A stretch of 64,000 nucleotides of DNA from Lunularia cruciata (Eukaryota > Streptophyta > Marchantiopsida > Lunulariales > Lunulariaceae), in the NCBI GenBank assembly GCA_948567375.1, contig OX419756.1, forward strand, positions 72,244,333-72,308,332, in the 5' to 3' direction. How positions within the stretch are numbered: the first letter of the stretch is position 1; each line of letters opens with the position of its first letter. This document shows, one piece after another, positions 11,153-21,880 of the stretch. The position numbers were made by a program, and so were the translations under genes. The notes under the pieces were generated by a model. That model ran no database searches. It was not told the DNA's origin and was given only the letters and a program-made list of their open reading frames with translations.

Positions 11153-12152
11153 ATGGGGCAAACAATTGGTGTTCTTGATTGCATCTATGAGAATATGCTC
11201 GAGAAGTATGGACCTTGGCAGCGTCGTGTTCTGATGGTCGGCTTGGATAATGCTGGTAAGGCAATCTGTGTAGTTTCAGTGGTCAATGCTTTCATTTTTG
11301 TCAAGCGTAGGTCGGTCCTTTCGCACCTTGCACTTTCTCATATTCAACTCTCGGATGTTCATTTTGTCCCTCAGGAAAGACAACGGTACTGTTTACGCTG
11401 AAGTCTCGAAACGGGGAGAAACCTGCTTCTCCTGCTCCTAATACAATGGGATATAACGTAGAAATGGTACGGCACCAAGGCATAATGTTCAGCTTATGGG
11501 ATCTTGGAGGTCACTCCACAAACCGCGTTGCCTGGTTGCAATTGCTACCTGACACCCAGGTGAGCGCTACTCGCCATTTGGATGATTGTGGCATGTGATT
11601 TCTCGCGGAAACTGTTTTCTGCAGGAAATAGGTATGACAATTTGTTGAAGGCGTTTGTAGGGCCTTTGGAGTTGTTCGCTGATGCGCTACATTGATCTCT
11701 GCATGCAGGGGCTTATATTCGTTGTGGACAGTAATGATAAGAAAAGAATTGCAGAAGCACGAGATGAGCTTCACAAGTTGCTGAAGAATTCCGAGCTGTC
11801 GGGGGTGAAACTGCTCGTACTTGCTAACAAACAGGATCTCGATGATAAACTCTCAACCGACGAGATTACCGAAAAACTGCAGTTGCGAACTTTGCCTTTT
11901 GATGTGTGGTGGCACATTCAGGAGTGCTGCGCTACCAGCGGAGAGGGTCTTAGCCAGGGTATGGATTGGCTCGCATCTGCGCTTGCTAACCCGCAAGTGA
12001 CAGATCTGATACAACCTCTTTACGATTATAGAATCCACCAACGAGCGGATGCGTTGGACGAGTACCAACGAGCGCTCACTTCTGATGATGTAACCACTTC
12101 CCAAAAATCTGCCAAAGGTACATCAGAAGCGTCATTCAACCTATTTGATTGA
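11153..12152 (+). CDS. Divergent ARF-family small GTPase (3 exons, 243 aa)
   Basis: Exons are 11153-11255, 11375-11559 and 11709-12152, joined by GT-AG introns. ARF GTPases recruit coats and effectors to membranes. The G1 loop GLDNAGKT is at residues 30-37, the switch I threonine in NTMGYN at 58, WDLGGH at 76-81, NKQD at 136-139 and CATSGEG at 170-176. GLIFVVDSND and ARDELHKLL match ARF1-class proteins closely. It starts MGQ, so Gly2 could be myristoylated, although position 6 is Gly rather than the preferred Ser/Thr. Two oddities stand out. The catalytic glutamine of the DxGGQ motif is histidine (residue 81). A C-terminal tail of about 45-50 residues runs past the usual ARF end near residue 191. 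The ATG at 11153 is chosen because it gives the correct ARF N-terminal spacing. The family is secure; the subfamily is not assigned. Confidence 0.9.
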
Positions 12153-13525
12153 GCTGTAACAAATTTGTGTATCTGTTGAACAGGAAATGGCACCTTTTCA
12201 TGTGTTAGTTTTGAATCTCCCTCAGATTGATATTTAGAAGAGCTATTGCGGGAATGGCTGGTATGTAAGTAAACGTCTCGAGCTCAGTAGCGCACTTGGT
12301 TAAGCCCGGTCTATAAAACAACGGTGCAAGGATGGTCACTTGCGCTCATGCATATGCTCCTCCCAATGTTTTCAACGGAAGGTAGCATAGTCGTGAAGCG
12401 GGTGAGATCGCGATTGAACGTCCTTTCAACATAGAAGAGGAACTTTCTTCCACGCGCAAAGAGCAATGAGAGGCATAGGTTGCTAGGCAGATACTGTCGA
12501 CAGTCACTTTCGCCCCATCATCGATACTTCGTATATAGTTTAACTTTTGCACAGAAACAGGTTTTAGGTTTGATCATCATAATTGGACATTGTAAATAGA
12601 GTAGTTCTGGCTCTGAGCTCTGAATCCATCCTAGAATCATTCACTTGTATTTAGTAGAATAGTTAGTTTTGGAGCACGGTGGACCAGATAATTTTCCTTG
12701 TTAGGTCTCATGCGTATCTTTCACGGTCAATTTTCAACACAAACAGTTTTTTCGTCAGTTGTCTAGTCTAGGCAAGAAAGTTGGTAACGAATGATAGGTC
12801 ACAAAGAGAGGTGGATTTTTTTCGTTCTTGGACTCCTCCGCAAATCAAGAATAAAGGGAATAAAGAAATTCGCGGAGGTATGTGGACCTGTTCTATCAAG
12901 TTGTGTCCGACTTGAATTCTGCAGTGGATGAGCTGTTATTTCTTCAGATAATGATGTCACTTGCTTTCTTGCATCACTTTGGATCACTCAGCTCATTGAC
13001 GCACAATTGGTGGCTTGAGTCGCATCGCCTCCTAATATAATCATTACCAGCAGACAGGACCTTAGTACATCCGAATGGCTCTTTGCAGTAAGGTCCAAGT
13101 ACTTGAGTGGATGATTTTGGACTTGAATCCCGCCAGCATTGTATTCATTGTAGCTTTGCTAGAGTTATCTTCAATCCGATTGCCTCAGTCGAACTGAACA
13201 ATCTTGTTTTCTCTTGAGGCTTGATGACTACGGACTGAATATCTGGAGCTCTCGATTTCTCCTGGGCCTTGATGACGATGATTGTGCACACTCAGCATAT
13301 TATTGTTCCAACCTGAATGTTAACTACCGAATACATCGGTCCTACCCGGAAGTGTTAGGTCCAAGAAGGTTCGGATAGAGAGGTGATGTCTTAGTGTTCA
13401 GAAGTGCAGTGCACTGGCGCGCTGCACCCTAAGATGGGGTCGGCGATTTAGCACTGCAGCAAACAAGAGTTCGAGGACTGCACCGCACCGTGGATATTTT
13501 CTACTCGTGCAGATACGAAGCGTAA
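12153..13525. other. Intergenic, 3' flank of the ARF-like gene
   Basis: No supported gene or RNA; short overlapping open frames only. Confidence 0.4.
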
Positions 13526-13601
13526 CTGCAGATCACTCCTGTGTATATCATACACAGGAGTGATCTGCAGTTGGTATACACAGGAGTGATCTGCAGTTGG
13601 T
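13526..13601. repeat. Perfect 21-bp inverted repeat plus direct copy of one arm
   Basis: Bases 13526-13546 are exactly reverse-complementary to 13550-13570, with a 3-base spacer ATC. The right arm with its TTGGT tail is then repeated directly (13550-13575 and 13576-13601, a 26-bp unit). The arms start and end with CTGCAG. The layout is that of a young palindrome-plus-duplication. Confidence 0.9.
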
Positions 13602-14068
13602 AGTGCTGTGGTAAGGCATTCGGTCAGAGAATCTAAAAGGTCTTACAAACTGAAAACTTGTGGATTCAAGCGACAGAACAATGTCTGGAAAGCGCTAACG
13701 GGCACCGCTAAAGCTTGTAGGGAAGACCATTCCTGGACACACCTTACAGTCTAAAACCATGACAATCCCCATCGACTGGACAAAAGACTGCCGCTGAGTG
13801 CTTGATACTACACGCATTATCCTTATCTACTTTAAACATCATCAAATGGTGGGGACCCCTCAAGCAACGAGTGAACATCCTCAGGGGTTACCCTCCTCTT
13901 GAATGTTGTGAGGGCGGACTAACGCGAACTATCATGAGCTACGGAGTAATGCCGACTGCCGTAAAATCTCCACGCAAGGAAAGAGAGTACCTGGAGAGAA
14001 TCGGATAAGGTGCACTTTCATGCGAAGGATGCTGTGTAACTTGATTTTACGAAACTTCTGCATCTTGT

Positions 14069-14264
14069 GAGTTGGGAGTATATCTCTGTCTGCCATGTTA
14101 CCCAAACTCTGAGTGCCGAACTATCTGTGCAGTAGTAAGGATTCCAGGTCTTGATTTGGTCTTCCGCACCTTTGAGTATGCTAATGTATTTGAGAGTTCG
14201 AGTACATCTCTGAATGCCATGTTAGCCAAGCTGTGAGTGCCAAACTATCTGTGCAGTAGTAAGG
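14069..14264. repeat. Direct repeat, two copies of about 71 bp
   Basis: Bases 14069-14140 and 14194-14264 are near-identical. Each begins GAGTT.G.AGTA.ATCTCTG and ends CTATCTGTGCAGTAGTAAGG. Nothing coding is evident. Confidence 0.75.
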
Positions 14265-16384
14265 TCGGTCTCGCTAATATATCTGACCACTGAAGTGATA
14301 ATAATGGGTGTTGTGGCAATTTATATGTCTGACTAGAGTCAAAACGGAAAGCGTTACAGTAAGGCGATACACCACAGCTGGTCATTAAGCAAAGAGCAGA
14401 AGTTGGATTCTCTGCAGTCAGGAAATCGCTTCTGTACGGGCCACAAGAACAACTAGTACTGCTTGACAGAGTAGATCTTCCGAAATGAGCTTCTGGAAAG
14501 TGCTACGATTCCAACCGAGGTTTAGTGTACAGTACTTCACGCTCAGACTTACAGTACAGCAGTCATGTACACTGTAGTGTCAATTACAAAAGTCGAGTCA
14601 AAGCACTGAAATCATTTAATACTGAGTGAGTCATCACACGAGCTTACCCACACCTGAAATGTTTCGCTGGGTGCAAGAGTTTTCGTCCAATCAAGCCCGT
14701 TAGGCAAGAGTCTCATAGAGTTCGATTCTCCAGACACCACACTTTCTCCTGGTTTGGAGAATCAGTCCAGATTGTATTCGAGATTTGAGATTCGTATTTT
14801 GGAAGTGCGAACACGTTTGTTTCACAAGACCATAAGTGCGAATTTTGTCATATGACATCTGTTAACTGGTACTTCGTCGTTGGTCGTCGCACATGTTGTT
14901 GCCCTTTATCGCTTCATCGTGGCTCCGTCATCTTAAAACTTCCAATAGGTTGGGATATTTAGTTCTCGTCAAATGCGCTCATCGTCCGTTTTCATCTTTT
15001 CCTCTCCTGTTAGAACAGCGGAATTTCGCCTGGATGTCCTGTGACCATATGAGACATCGTACGTTGCGCTGGTCAAGACCTTTCTTCCTCTTCAGTGGAA
15101 GGAATTCAACTCACGAACTACTGTCTTCTCATGGCAGGCCCCCTTGAGCGCAAATATGTGAGCAAATCCACACGAACTGCTGAGCAAACAACCCTCGAGG
15201 GGCTGTATCTGGAACACACTTGTTCCTGTAGACAACCTAGCTTCTCTAACGAGCCGCGGTCATCATCCAAGTCCTCCAGTCGACAATTCCAAGAAAAGGT
15301 GGTGACAAAAAGACATACTGATACGTCAATCATCAAGATATTCAATGGGAAAAACGTGCCCAAATGAGGAACCGAACCAGCGCATACACGCATATTCATT
15401 TTATTAGACAAAATACTAATTATTAAAACGCGGGCGGGATCAGACGTTGCTAAAATGGTACACTAGTAGATTCGAATCGTTCCCTAGGTTCTCATAAAGA
15501 GAAATTAATCTAGTTTGTAGAAATGAAAGTCCAGTACACTTTCCAACGTGATCGACGACACCTGGGAAGGACAGCCTGCACAAACGTCGAGAGATTCATC
15601 AAAACAATCAGGTTCCATCCCAGTATTCTTGAGCAATTATTGCCTTCTCTAGTCTCCCGTTGAAAAGTTCCGGGAGAGACCTTCGCCCAGAAAATTCTAC
15701 AACACAAACTTAGTTCTGGCTTCACAACCACTGATGGTGTTCTTTCGAACGTGTTCGCATCATCTATCCTTGGCAGAGATGTGAAGGAAAGAGAACCGAA
15801 TTACTAGAAGTTCAGTAGTCCTCTGGAAAACGAATAGAAAACAGACAACCGTATTCTAACTGTCACCAGGAACGAAGTATGACTTACAGTGAGCATGTTG
15901 AAAATCCTGCTGCGGCGCGAAAAAGCAAGATTGGCTGTAGCCTCTTCTGACAAATGACAAAGTTGATCACTATCTGCACAATTGTCTCTGATGAAACGCC
16001 AGCCATCCGGCTGATAATTTTGACTTTCCCATCTAAATACCTCCGTTTCTAGCTGCGACTGCGACTTCCTCAAAATAGTGACTGCTTCCCACGAGTGAGC
16101 ACACTGGGTCTGTCGGGGCAACTCTAGAGTTGCAGTGACAGCCGACAAGCAGCCCCTCTAGTAGAATGCAGAATCTGCACATACAGCTTCAAAGCTCTCC
16201 TGATTTTCTCTGTACTTCACATAGACTCAATAGATGCATTAACTCTGCTGATGTCTGTACATTTTTCGCATCCTTGTTGATCTACTGCACAGTGGCATCT
16301 TCCACATAGGGAAGTCACGAAATTCTAAGATTACAAGCGCCATCCAACTCTAATGGAGTAAAAGAACTACGCAAGGTTTGGTTA
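14265..16384. other. Intergenic, 3' flank of the KAC kinesin gene
   Basis: Short, mutually overlapping open frames near 14893-15411 and 15510-16148 lack recognisable motifs. Part of the stretch adjacent to 16385 is presumably the kinesin 3' UTR. Confidence 0.35.
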
Positions 16385-19300
16385 TCAGCGGGGAAGATCT
16401 CCAGCGAACTCATCGACATCAGACTTCCTTCTTCCATGATTTTGGGCTTGCCATTTCGTTGATGAACTCTGCAGGTTTGCAAGGTCTTTGCTGGAATCAG
16501 ATTCTAGGTTGCTCACAGAGCTGCGGAGGGCAGGAACTCTCACAGCAAGAGTCTTGTAGAGGCGGGTGTATCTCGCACGAGTTCCATCAGCTGACCTAGC
16601 CAACGCTAAATTACTAAAAGCTTCTGGAACTTGTGCCAAAATCTGCCGAATCTCGTCTAGTGAGAGTCCATTCAAAGCAGAGGGAGCGGGAACTACCGAT
16701 ACAACCTCTTTACCATTTCGTTCTTGCAATCTTGCCCGAGCTTTCACAACAAGTTCCAGAGAAGGTGTTGCACCACACTTCAGCACCAAAGGGGTTGCAC
16801 TCCCATTATTGAACTGCAAGACACTCCATTGCACGACATCTCCATCTCCATCTTCTGATTCGCCAGAGCTTGGAGGTACATCCCCAGCTTCAGAGAAAGG
16901 CTGCGTCTGTGATCTGGCTTGTTGGTTTCCCACCTCCTCTATGCTTTCCACGGCCTTCTGGGCTTCTCCGATAGCCCTTTGAGCACATGCATAATCAATA
17001 GGCAGCAAAGTAGGCATTCGCTCGGAAAGAGTACTCATACGGCTGAACAAGGCTTTTCGCAGACTTGAACTTCCAGCTTTCTGTCGAGCTTCACGTACTA
17101 TGTCGTCCGCCTGTCTCAGAATATCCTCCAGAGAGATGAGCGATGCTATCCGTGCATCCTCATTCGCAGAAGATGGCGTTCTGAACGGTGAGCCACCTTC
17201 TTCTTTAGTCAGCAAAGCTACGTCGGCTCGCATCTGCTGCATGACCTTCCGTCGCTTGTGCTCCACAGACTCGAGACCAGATCGCAACTGTGCAACCTGA
17301 GCTATCTCTTCTGCCTCTTCAGTTGCAAGAGTTGCCGCAACATCCTTCAGATGTTGCAGTTCTGAAGAATATACAAGCTTTGTGTAATCTGAGAGCAATT
17401 GGCCTAAGGCATCAGTGCTGGGTCGTTGAGGCACACCAAGACCAGACATCCATCCATCCATGATTGCAGTCGAGAGCGACTCCAGCTGACCCTCCACTGC
17501 TTCGCCAGTAGGAGAAGCAAGCGGATCAAAATTTTGTGCCAGCCATGAGCGTATTTGACGCTGCAGTTCACCGGCAGGAGTATGCACGAAGAGAGCTGCG
17601 AGAGCTTTGTTCCCGATGGCATAATAGCGCGCATCATCACTTGTTTCTCGAAGCTTTCCTCCTGTGACGTTTTGTTGCCAGTGTTGCTGGTCACCTCCCC
17701 TGAGCTTACCAAAGAAAGAAGAAATCTTGGACCGCTTCTCATGCCCTAGACTGACCTTAAACCTCGCTAAGTGATCTTCCACGTTCGATTTTGAATGATG
17801 GAACAGCTTCGGAGACAGAAGTGGAGCCCGTCCTGGGCTGCTTTCTCGACTGCTACTTCTTCGGGTCAGAGCTCCAGAGCCTGCTCTCTCCAGAAATCTT
17901 TCCACTGGGGGTAACTGGATCGCTTGCAACTCACTTGAACGGGAGCAAAGTGATCTGATGTAAAGGATTCGGACACGAGACACAAGCATTGTGTCCATGA
18001 CAGCCCTCACCTCCATCCTTCTGATAAAAGTAAAAACTGCATCACGGATCTCAGCAAGCATTTCATGCTCTCTTGCTGCACCTGCCTTGATTACGGCTGC
18101 CAATACCAACATCAGAAGCTTGTTAGCTCCATCGCCTATAGCCGCAGGGCTGTCGTACTGGTCAGGGTTAAAGTCCAGCAGGGCAGCACTTAGATATTCA
18201 CCAGCTGGGGTACTCTTGACGTTCAAGAGAGCAGAAGGTGGAGTGGTGACCATAGTACCAGCAGAAGGCTCTTGCCGTTGAGGTGTAGACAAATCTCTCT
18301 CACCTCCCTGACTGTTGCCACTGGTGGAACGTTGACTATTCTCATCAGATTCTTTCACCCCTCCACGATCAGGTGCAGAGTTTCGAACACTTTCCATCGG
18401 TTTAGTAAGCCGCTCAAAAAGCTTCTCATTTTCCTCATGCAGCCGCTCAATGAGCTCGTCCCTTTTTGCAAGTTCCTCTTCCAACCTTTTGTTTGTCAAG
18501 ACAGCCTCTGAAATGGCTTGCTTAGCTTGTTGGAGCTCCCAGGCCTGTGTAGATTTCGCAATGCCCTCATCCACCTCCTTGGACTTCTCCTGTAAGGTGG
18601 CCTTTTGCAGAGCATTTAATAGACCAGCGCATTGCTCATCTGCCTCTTTCAACGCTTTCTCTAGCCTCTGATTCTCTTCTTCGAGCTTAAGAAGTTGGCT
18701 CTGCTTTTCGGCAAGCTCTAACTGTACATCTTCATTAGAGCTTGGACCCAGTAATTTGCTTCGAGCTCTAGTTCCAAAATTAATGCTGGATAGAGTCTCT
18801 GCTAAGTCTAGGGAGCAGGGGCTAACATTGACAATCACAAGGGATTTTGACTCCCCACCCAAAGAGTCTGCGAGAACACTCGTCAGTAAGGAATTATGGT
18901 AAGGCACGTGATCGTCCTTCGCAGTCAACGCTGCTAAAACATCTCCCAAAGCTGTGAATGAAGGTTCCACTCTGAGATGTTGATCAGTGGACGACATATC
19001 CACAAATGAGATTTTACTATGGTGCTTCTCTCTCAGTATGATGTTGGTGTACTGTATGTGTATCGTCAGGACAAGATGCGAACTATCGCTCTGGTCGAAG
19101 CTGAAATTTTCTGACACGCGGTTCCTGGTACCGGTATTGAACACCCGAGAAAAATCCCTCGCGTTGTCAATACGTTCACCTACTAACTGCAAAGTCCGCC
19201 CACCCTCCCCCATCTCCACGTGCATAGATTTATTGGGATCTGTCGATTGAAGGAGGAGATCTTTGAACTGCTCATCTTGTAGTTCAAACATGGTCACATG

Positions 19301-20107
19301 AAAGACAGTTCTAGAAGCTGGCGATGCATCCGTGTTGGAAGATTGAAATAACTCTTCAACTGCTCGGTAGAAGATTCCTGGGTCACGGCTGGTACCCTCC
19401 AAAGTGTACGTCTTCCCTGTTCCCGATTGGCCATACGCAAAGATAGACACATTATATCCATCGAGGGCGGAGTGAATCATAGGTTGCACATCATCAAAAA
19501 TTTCTCCTTGACTGATATGGGGACCGTAGACACGGTCGAATTCGAATTCCATCTTGCCTGGGAGTGTTGATGATACAGTCGATGGCGGGGGAGTGAGACG
19601 GATCGTAGTATCGTTGGGGAAAGAAGTGATGACAGGACCTTCATCTTCAAACTGAGGTCGCACACGGCAATGTACTTGGACGTTACCCTTCTGAGACAGG
19701 AGTTGGTTCAAGAGCTTCTTTCTTTCATCCTTTATCGGAGTAACGCGAGCTTCCCAGTCCAGAGCAACTTGATCTAGTTTGCGAGCTTTATCTGACAAAA
19801 CGCCCAAGTACCGAGTGGCTCTCGTTATTTTCACCGTTGAATACTCCTGTAAGTCACTGGCTTCCTGCCTAAGCTCAAGGCACTCCATACGTGCATTGGC
19901 AAGTCTCTCTTTAAGAGTCAAGATTTTGCTCGTGAGTCCAGCATTTCCTTTGAGCGAGCCTCTTCGGTTCGATTGACTACGGTAAGCACCCGTGGACCCT
20001 TGGTGACTTTGCCCAGTCATCTCTTCATATGTGTCACCGTGAAAGACGTCAGATGCTTTGCGAGCCTCCCCGGACGAGTTCCAATTCCAGCTATTCCTCT
20101 CTGCCAT
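16385..20107 (-). CDS. KAC: KAC-type kinesin for actin-based chloroplast movement (single exon, 1240 aa)
   Basis: The protein matches plant KAC1/KAC2 from end to end. It opens with MAERNSWNW (Arabidopsis KAC has a similar RWNW start) and the block ECLELRQEASDLQEYS..RATRYLGVL. The kinesin-14-like motor follows at about residues 140-465, then a coiled coil rich in Glu/Leu heptads (about 470-600) and the long conserved KAC C-terminus. The P-loop GQSGTGKT is at 226-233. Switch I is reduced to QSDSSH, and the switch II DLAGSE motif is replaced by VDMSSTD (about 370-375), so ATP-driven motility is doubtful. KACs are known to anchor chloroplasts through short actin filaments during light-induced movement. 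The open frame extends 24 codons upstream to 20179; the ATG at 20107 is preferred because it fits the family start. The coding region has no intron, whereas Arabidopsis KAC genes are multi-exon. Confidence 0.94.
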   Translation of the reverse strand: MAERNSWNWNSSGEARKASDVFHGDTYEEMTGQSHQGSTGAYRSQSNRRGSLKGNAGLTSKILTLKERLANARMECLELRQEASDLQEYSTVKITRATRYLGVLSDKARKLDQVALDWEARVTPIKDERKKLLNQLLSQKGNVQVHCRVRPQFEDEGPVITSFPNDTTIRLTPPPSTVSSTLPGKMEFEFDRVYGPHISQGEIFDDVQPMIHSALDGYNVSIFAYGQSGTGKTYTLEGTSRDPGIFYRAVEELFQSSNTDASPASRTVFHVTMFELQDEQFKDLLLQSTDPNKSMHVEMGEGGRTLQLVGERIDNARDFSRVFNTGTRNRVSENFSFDQSDSSHLVLTIHIQYTNIILREKHHSKISFVDMSSTDQHLRVEPSFTALGDVLAALTAKDDHVPYHNSLLTSVLADSLGGESKSLVIVNVSPCSLDLAETLSSINFGTRARSKLLGPSSNEDVQLELAEKQSQLLKLEEENQRLEKALKEADEQCAGLLNALQKATLQEKSKEVDEGIAKSTQAWELQQAKQAISEAVLTNKRLEEELAKRDELIERLHEENEKLFERLTKPMESVRNSAPDRGGVKESDENSQRSTSGNSQGGERDLSTPQRQEPSAGTMVTTPPSALLNVKSTPAGEYLSAALLDFNPDQYDSPAAIGDGANKLLMLVLAAVIKAGAAREHEMLAEIRDAVFTFIRRMEVRAVMDTMLVSRVRILYIRSLCSRSSELQAIQLPPVERFLERAGSGALTRRSSSRESSPGRAPLLSPKLFHHSKSNVEDHLARFKVSLGHEKRSKISSFFGKLRGGDQQHWQQNVTGGKLRETSDDARYYAIGNKALAALFVHTPAGELQRQIRSWLAQNFDPLASPTGEAVEGQLESLSTAIMDGWMSGLGVPQRPSTDALGQLLSDYTKLVYSSELQHLKDVAATLATEEAEEIAQVAQLRSGLESVEHKRRKVMQQMRADVALLTKEEGGSPFRTPSSANEDARIASLISLEDILRQADDIVREARQKAGSSSLRKALFSRMSTLSERMPTLLPIDYACAQRAIGEAQKAVESIEEVGNQQARSQTQPFSEAGDVPPSSGESEDGDGDVVQWSVLQFNNGSATPLVLKCGATPSLELVVKARARLQERNGKEVVSVVPAPSALNGLSLDEIRQILAQVPEAFSNLALARSADGTRARYTRLYKTLAVRVPALRSSVSNLESDSSKDLANLQSSSTKWQAQNHGRRKSDVDEFAGDLPR

Positions 20108-20179
20108 GTCCGTCATTACGGCCTGCTGAACTAGGGGTTGAGCGCAAACCGGAGCAATACGCAGAGAGCGACACTGCAA

Positions 20180-21880
20180 CGCACCGCTCCCAAGGACAGG
20201 CTAGAGAAATTTACAATCGTCCCATGCCACACACATTTGAGTGCAGTCTCTCAGCTCCCAACACCAGGAATGTTCCCTAATCTCATTATAAGGGCCAGCT
20301 CGCATACTGACTGTAGAAGACGGATCAAGATTAGCCCCTGCATTACTTCGCTTCATCGCCTTCATTTCTACCAGTTAACTCGCTTAAAGATGGAGATCAA
20401 AATCACGCCACGAGATAGATCCTACTAACTTAGTCCACGAGAAAATTTATTACAGTACAGCAACAATAACAACCGTAATACCAACCTCGTCATAGCGGGG
20501 AGACGTTGTGAACATGGCTCAAAAGCTTGAGATTCCTCCACCTCGAAATAGTCCGTAAACGCGCTCTCACTGAAGTCGAAAGTCAAGCACACAACGAAAC
20601 AAAAACATAAGGATGCATTCCCTCTTCCCCAAAGTACAGGAAAACTCTGTTCACATTCAACTGCCAGCACAAAACCTCCATCCATCCAAAATACCGACAG
20701 TATAGCACAATGCATCAAACGTCACACACTGGGATGAACAATTCATTTCTTTTAACGGTTCTTCGCGCCATTTCCTATAGGCGAAACCTTTAACGATCTA
20801 TACACTCCTAAATAACCGGAACAGTGGGGAGCGATCACTGTCCCATAACTACACTGCACCACTACGACAACACTAATCATCGAGCTGAAATGATTTCTTC
20901 AGAATAATGCAAACAAATCAAAAGCAATTCTATTCACCTCCTCCTCTTCCTCCTCCTGGACGACCTAATCGAAGCATCCCATTCCCTCCCTCCTAAGCCT
21001 GGCCTAACCTTCTCCTTTGGCAATTGAAGAAGCAGCACCAGCAGCAGCTGGAGTCTTGAGAGCGCGCGGACTCCCTTCCCTCATCATCAGCGCTCCTCCT
21101 CCTGCTTCTCTCTAGCAAATCCAGCTCCGGCGAACCTCAGTCATCCGCCCCGCAGGGCGGTAGTTTTCCACTTCGACCGCGACATAAAGTAGTAACTTAT
21201 GTTTACCACGCCCTCGCGTAGCCGCCGGATCCTCATCTAACGGCGCATATCTTTCCATTCCATCTCCTGTTTACCCCAACCGAGGTAGCCTACCCGGCTG
21301 TTCTTCCCAGAAAATATTTCCAAGACCTGAAGTCCCGGAAGTTCTAGTTCTTTTCGAGTATGTTTGTGGAAATCAGCCTGGTTTTGTTCCGGCCAAGGCT
21401 GTGCCGGTATAATTTATTGTCTAAATCAGCCGGAGATGGTCGCAATACTCGCCGAGAGTTTCTAAACAGTGAGATTCAGCGGTGCAATTGGTGGACCAAT
21501 TTGTCATCCATAGTGCACAGTAGGTGACATGGATAGGCAGGTCCGGGACATGTTCAAAGCCGTAGATTGTCCGATCCGAAGAGAATCTTAAGTTCTCCCG
21601 TTGGTCAAGGCGGCCAGGTCACTGATTTGATAAAACCGGCTGTAGCCACAGAAAGGGTTGTGGCCACTCGCTTACGGTGAAGTGCTTATTTCTACCCCTT
21701 CGTGAAGGGCCCCACGGATAAGAGTGAAGAGTACGACCTGTTGATATGATAGAAATACGCATTACAATACAAGCAAAACCACGCGACTACGTCAACCTAC
21801 AACCACGTTCCTGGGCAACTTGGCCAGTTCTCACCTCACTTGTGTGCAGAACCATAATTCCCTATGGATAAGATACCTTT
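20180..21880. other. 5' flank and probable UTR of the KAC gene
   Basis: Bases 20930-21150 are pyrimidine-rich on the plus strand, i.e. GA-rich in the sense of the kinesin transcript, as in many plant 5' UTRs. A 97-codon minus-strand open frame at 20425-20718 has no recognisable domain and could be an upstream ORF or chance. No TATA box is claimed. Confidence 0.35.

Noticed and set aside
14660-14745. A GTTCGATTCTC phrase resembling a tRNA T-arm
   Set aside because: No matching acceptor stem or D/anticodon arms were found upstream, so no tRNA is called.
16566-18671. Several plus-strand open frames of 60-140 codons opposite the kinesin gene
   Set aside because: They are antisense shadows of the KAC coding sequence, whose identity is certain.
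20425-20718. A 97-codon minus-strand frame upstream of the kinesin
   Set aside because: No motif; it lies in the presumed 5' flank or UTR and overlaps nothing that supports translation.
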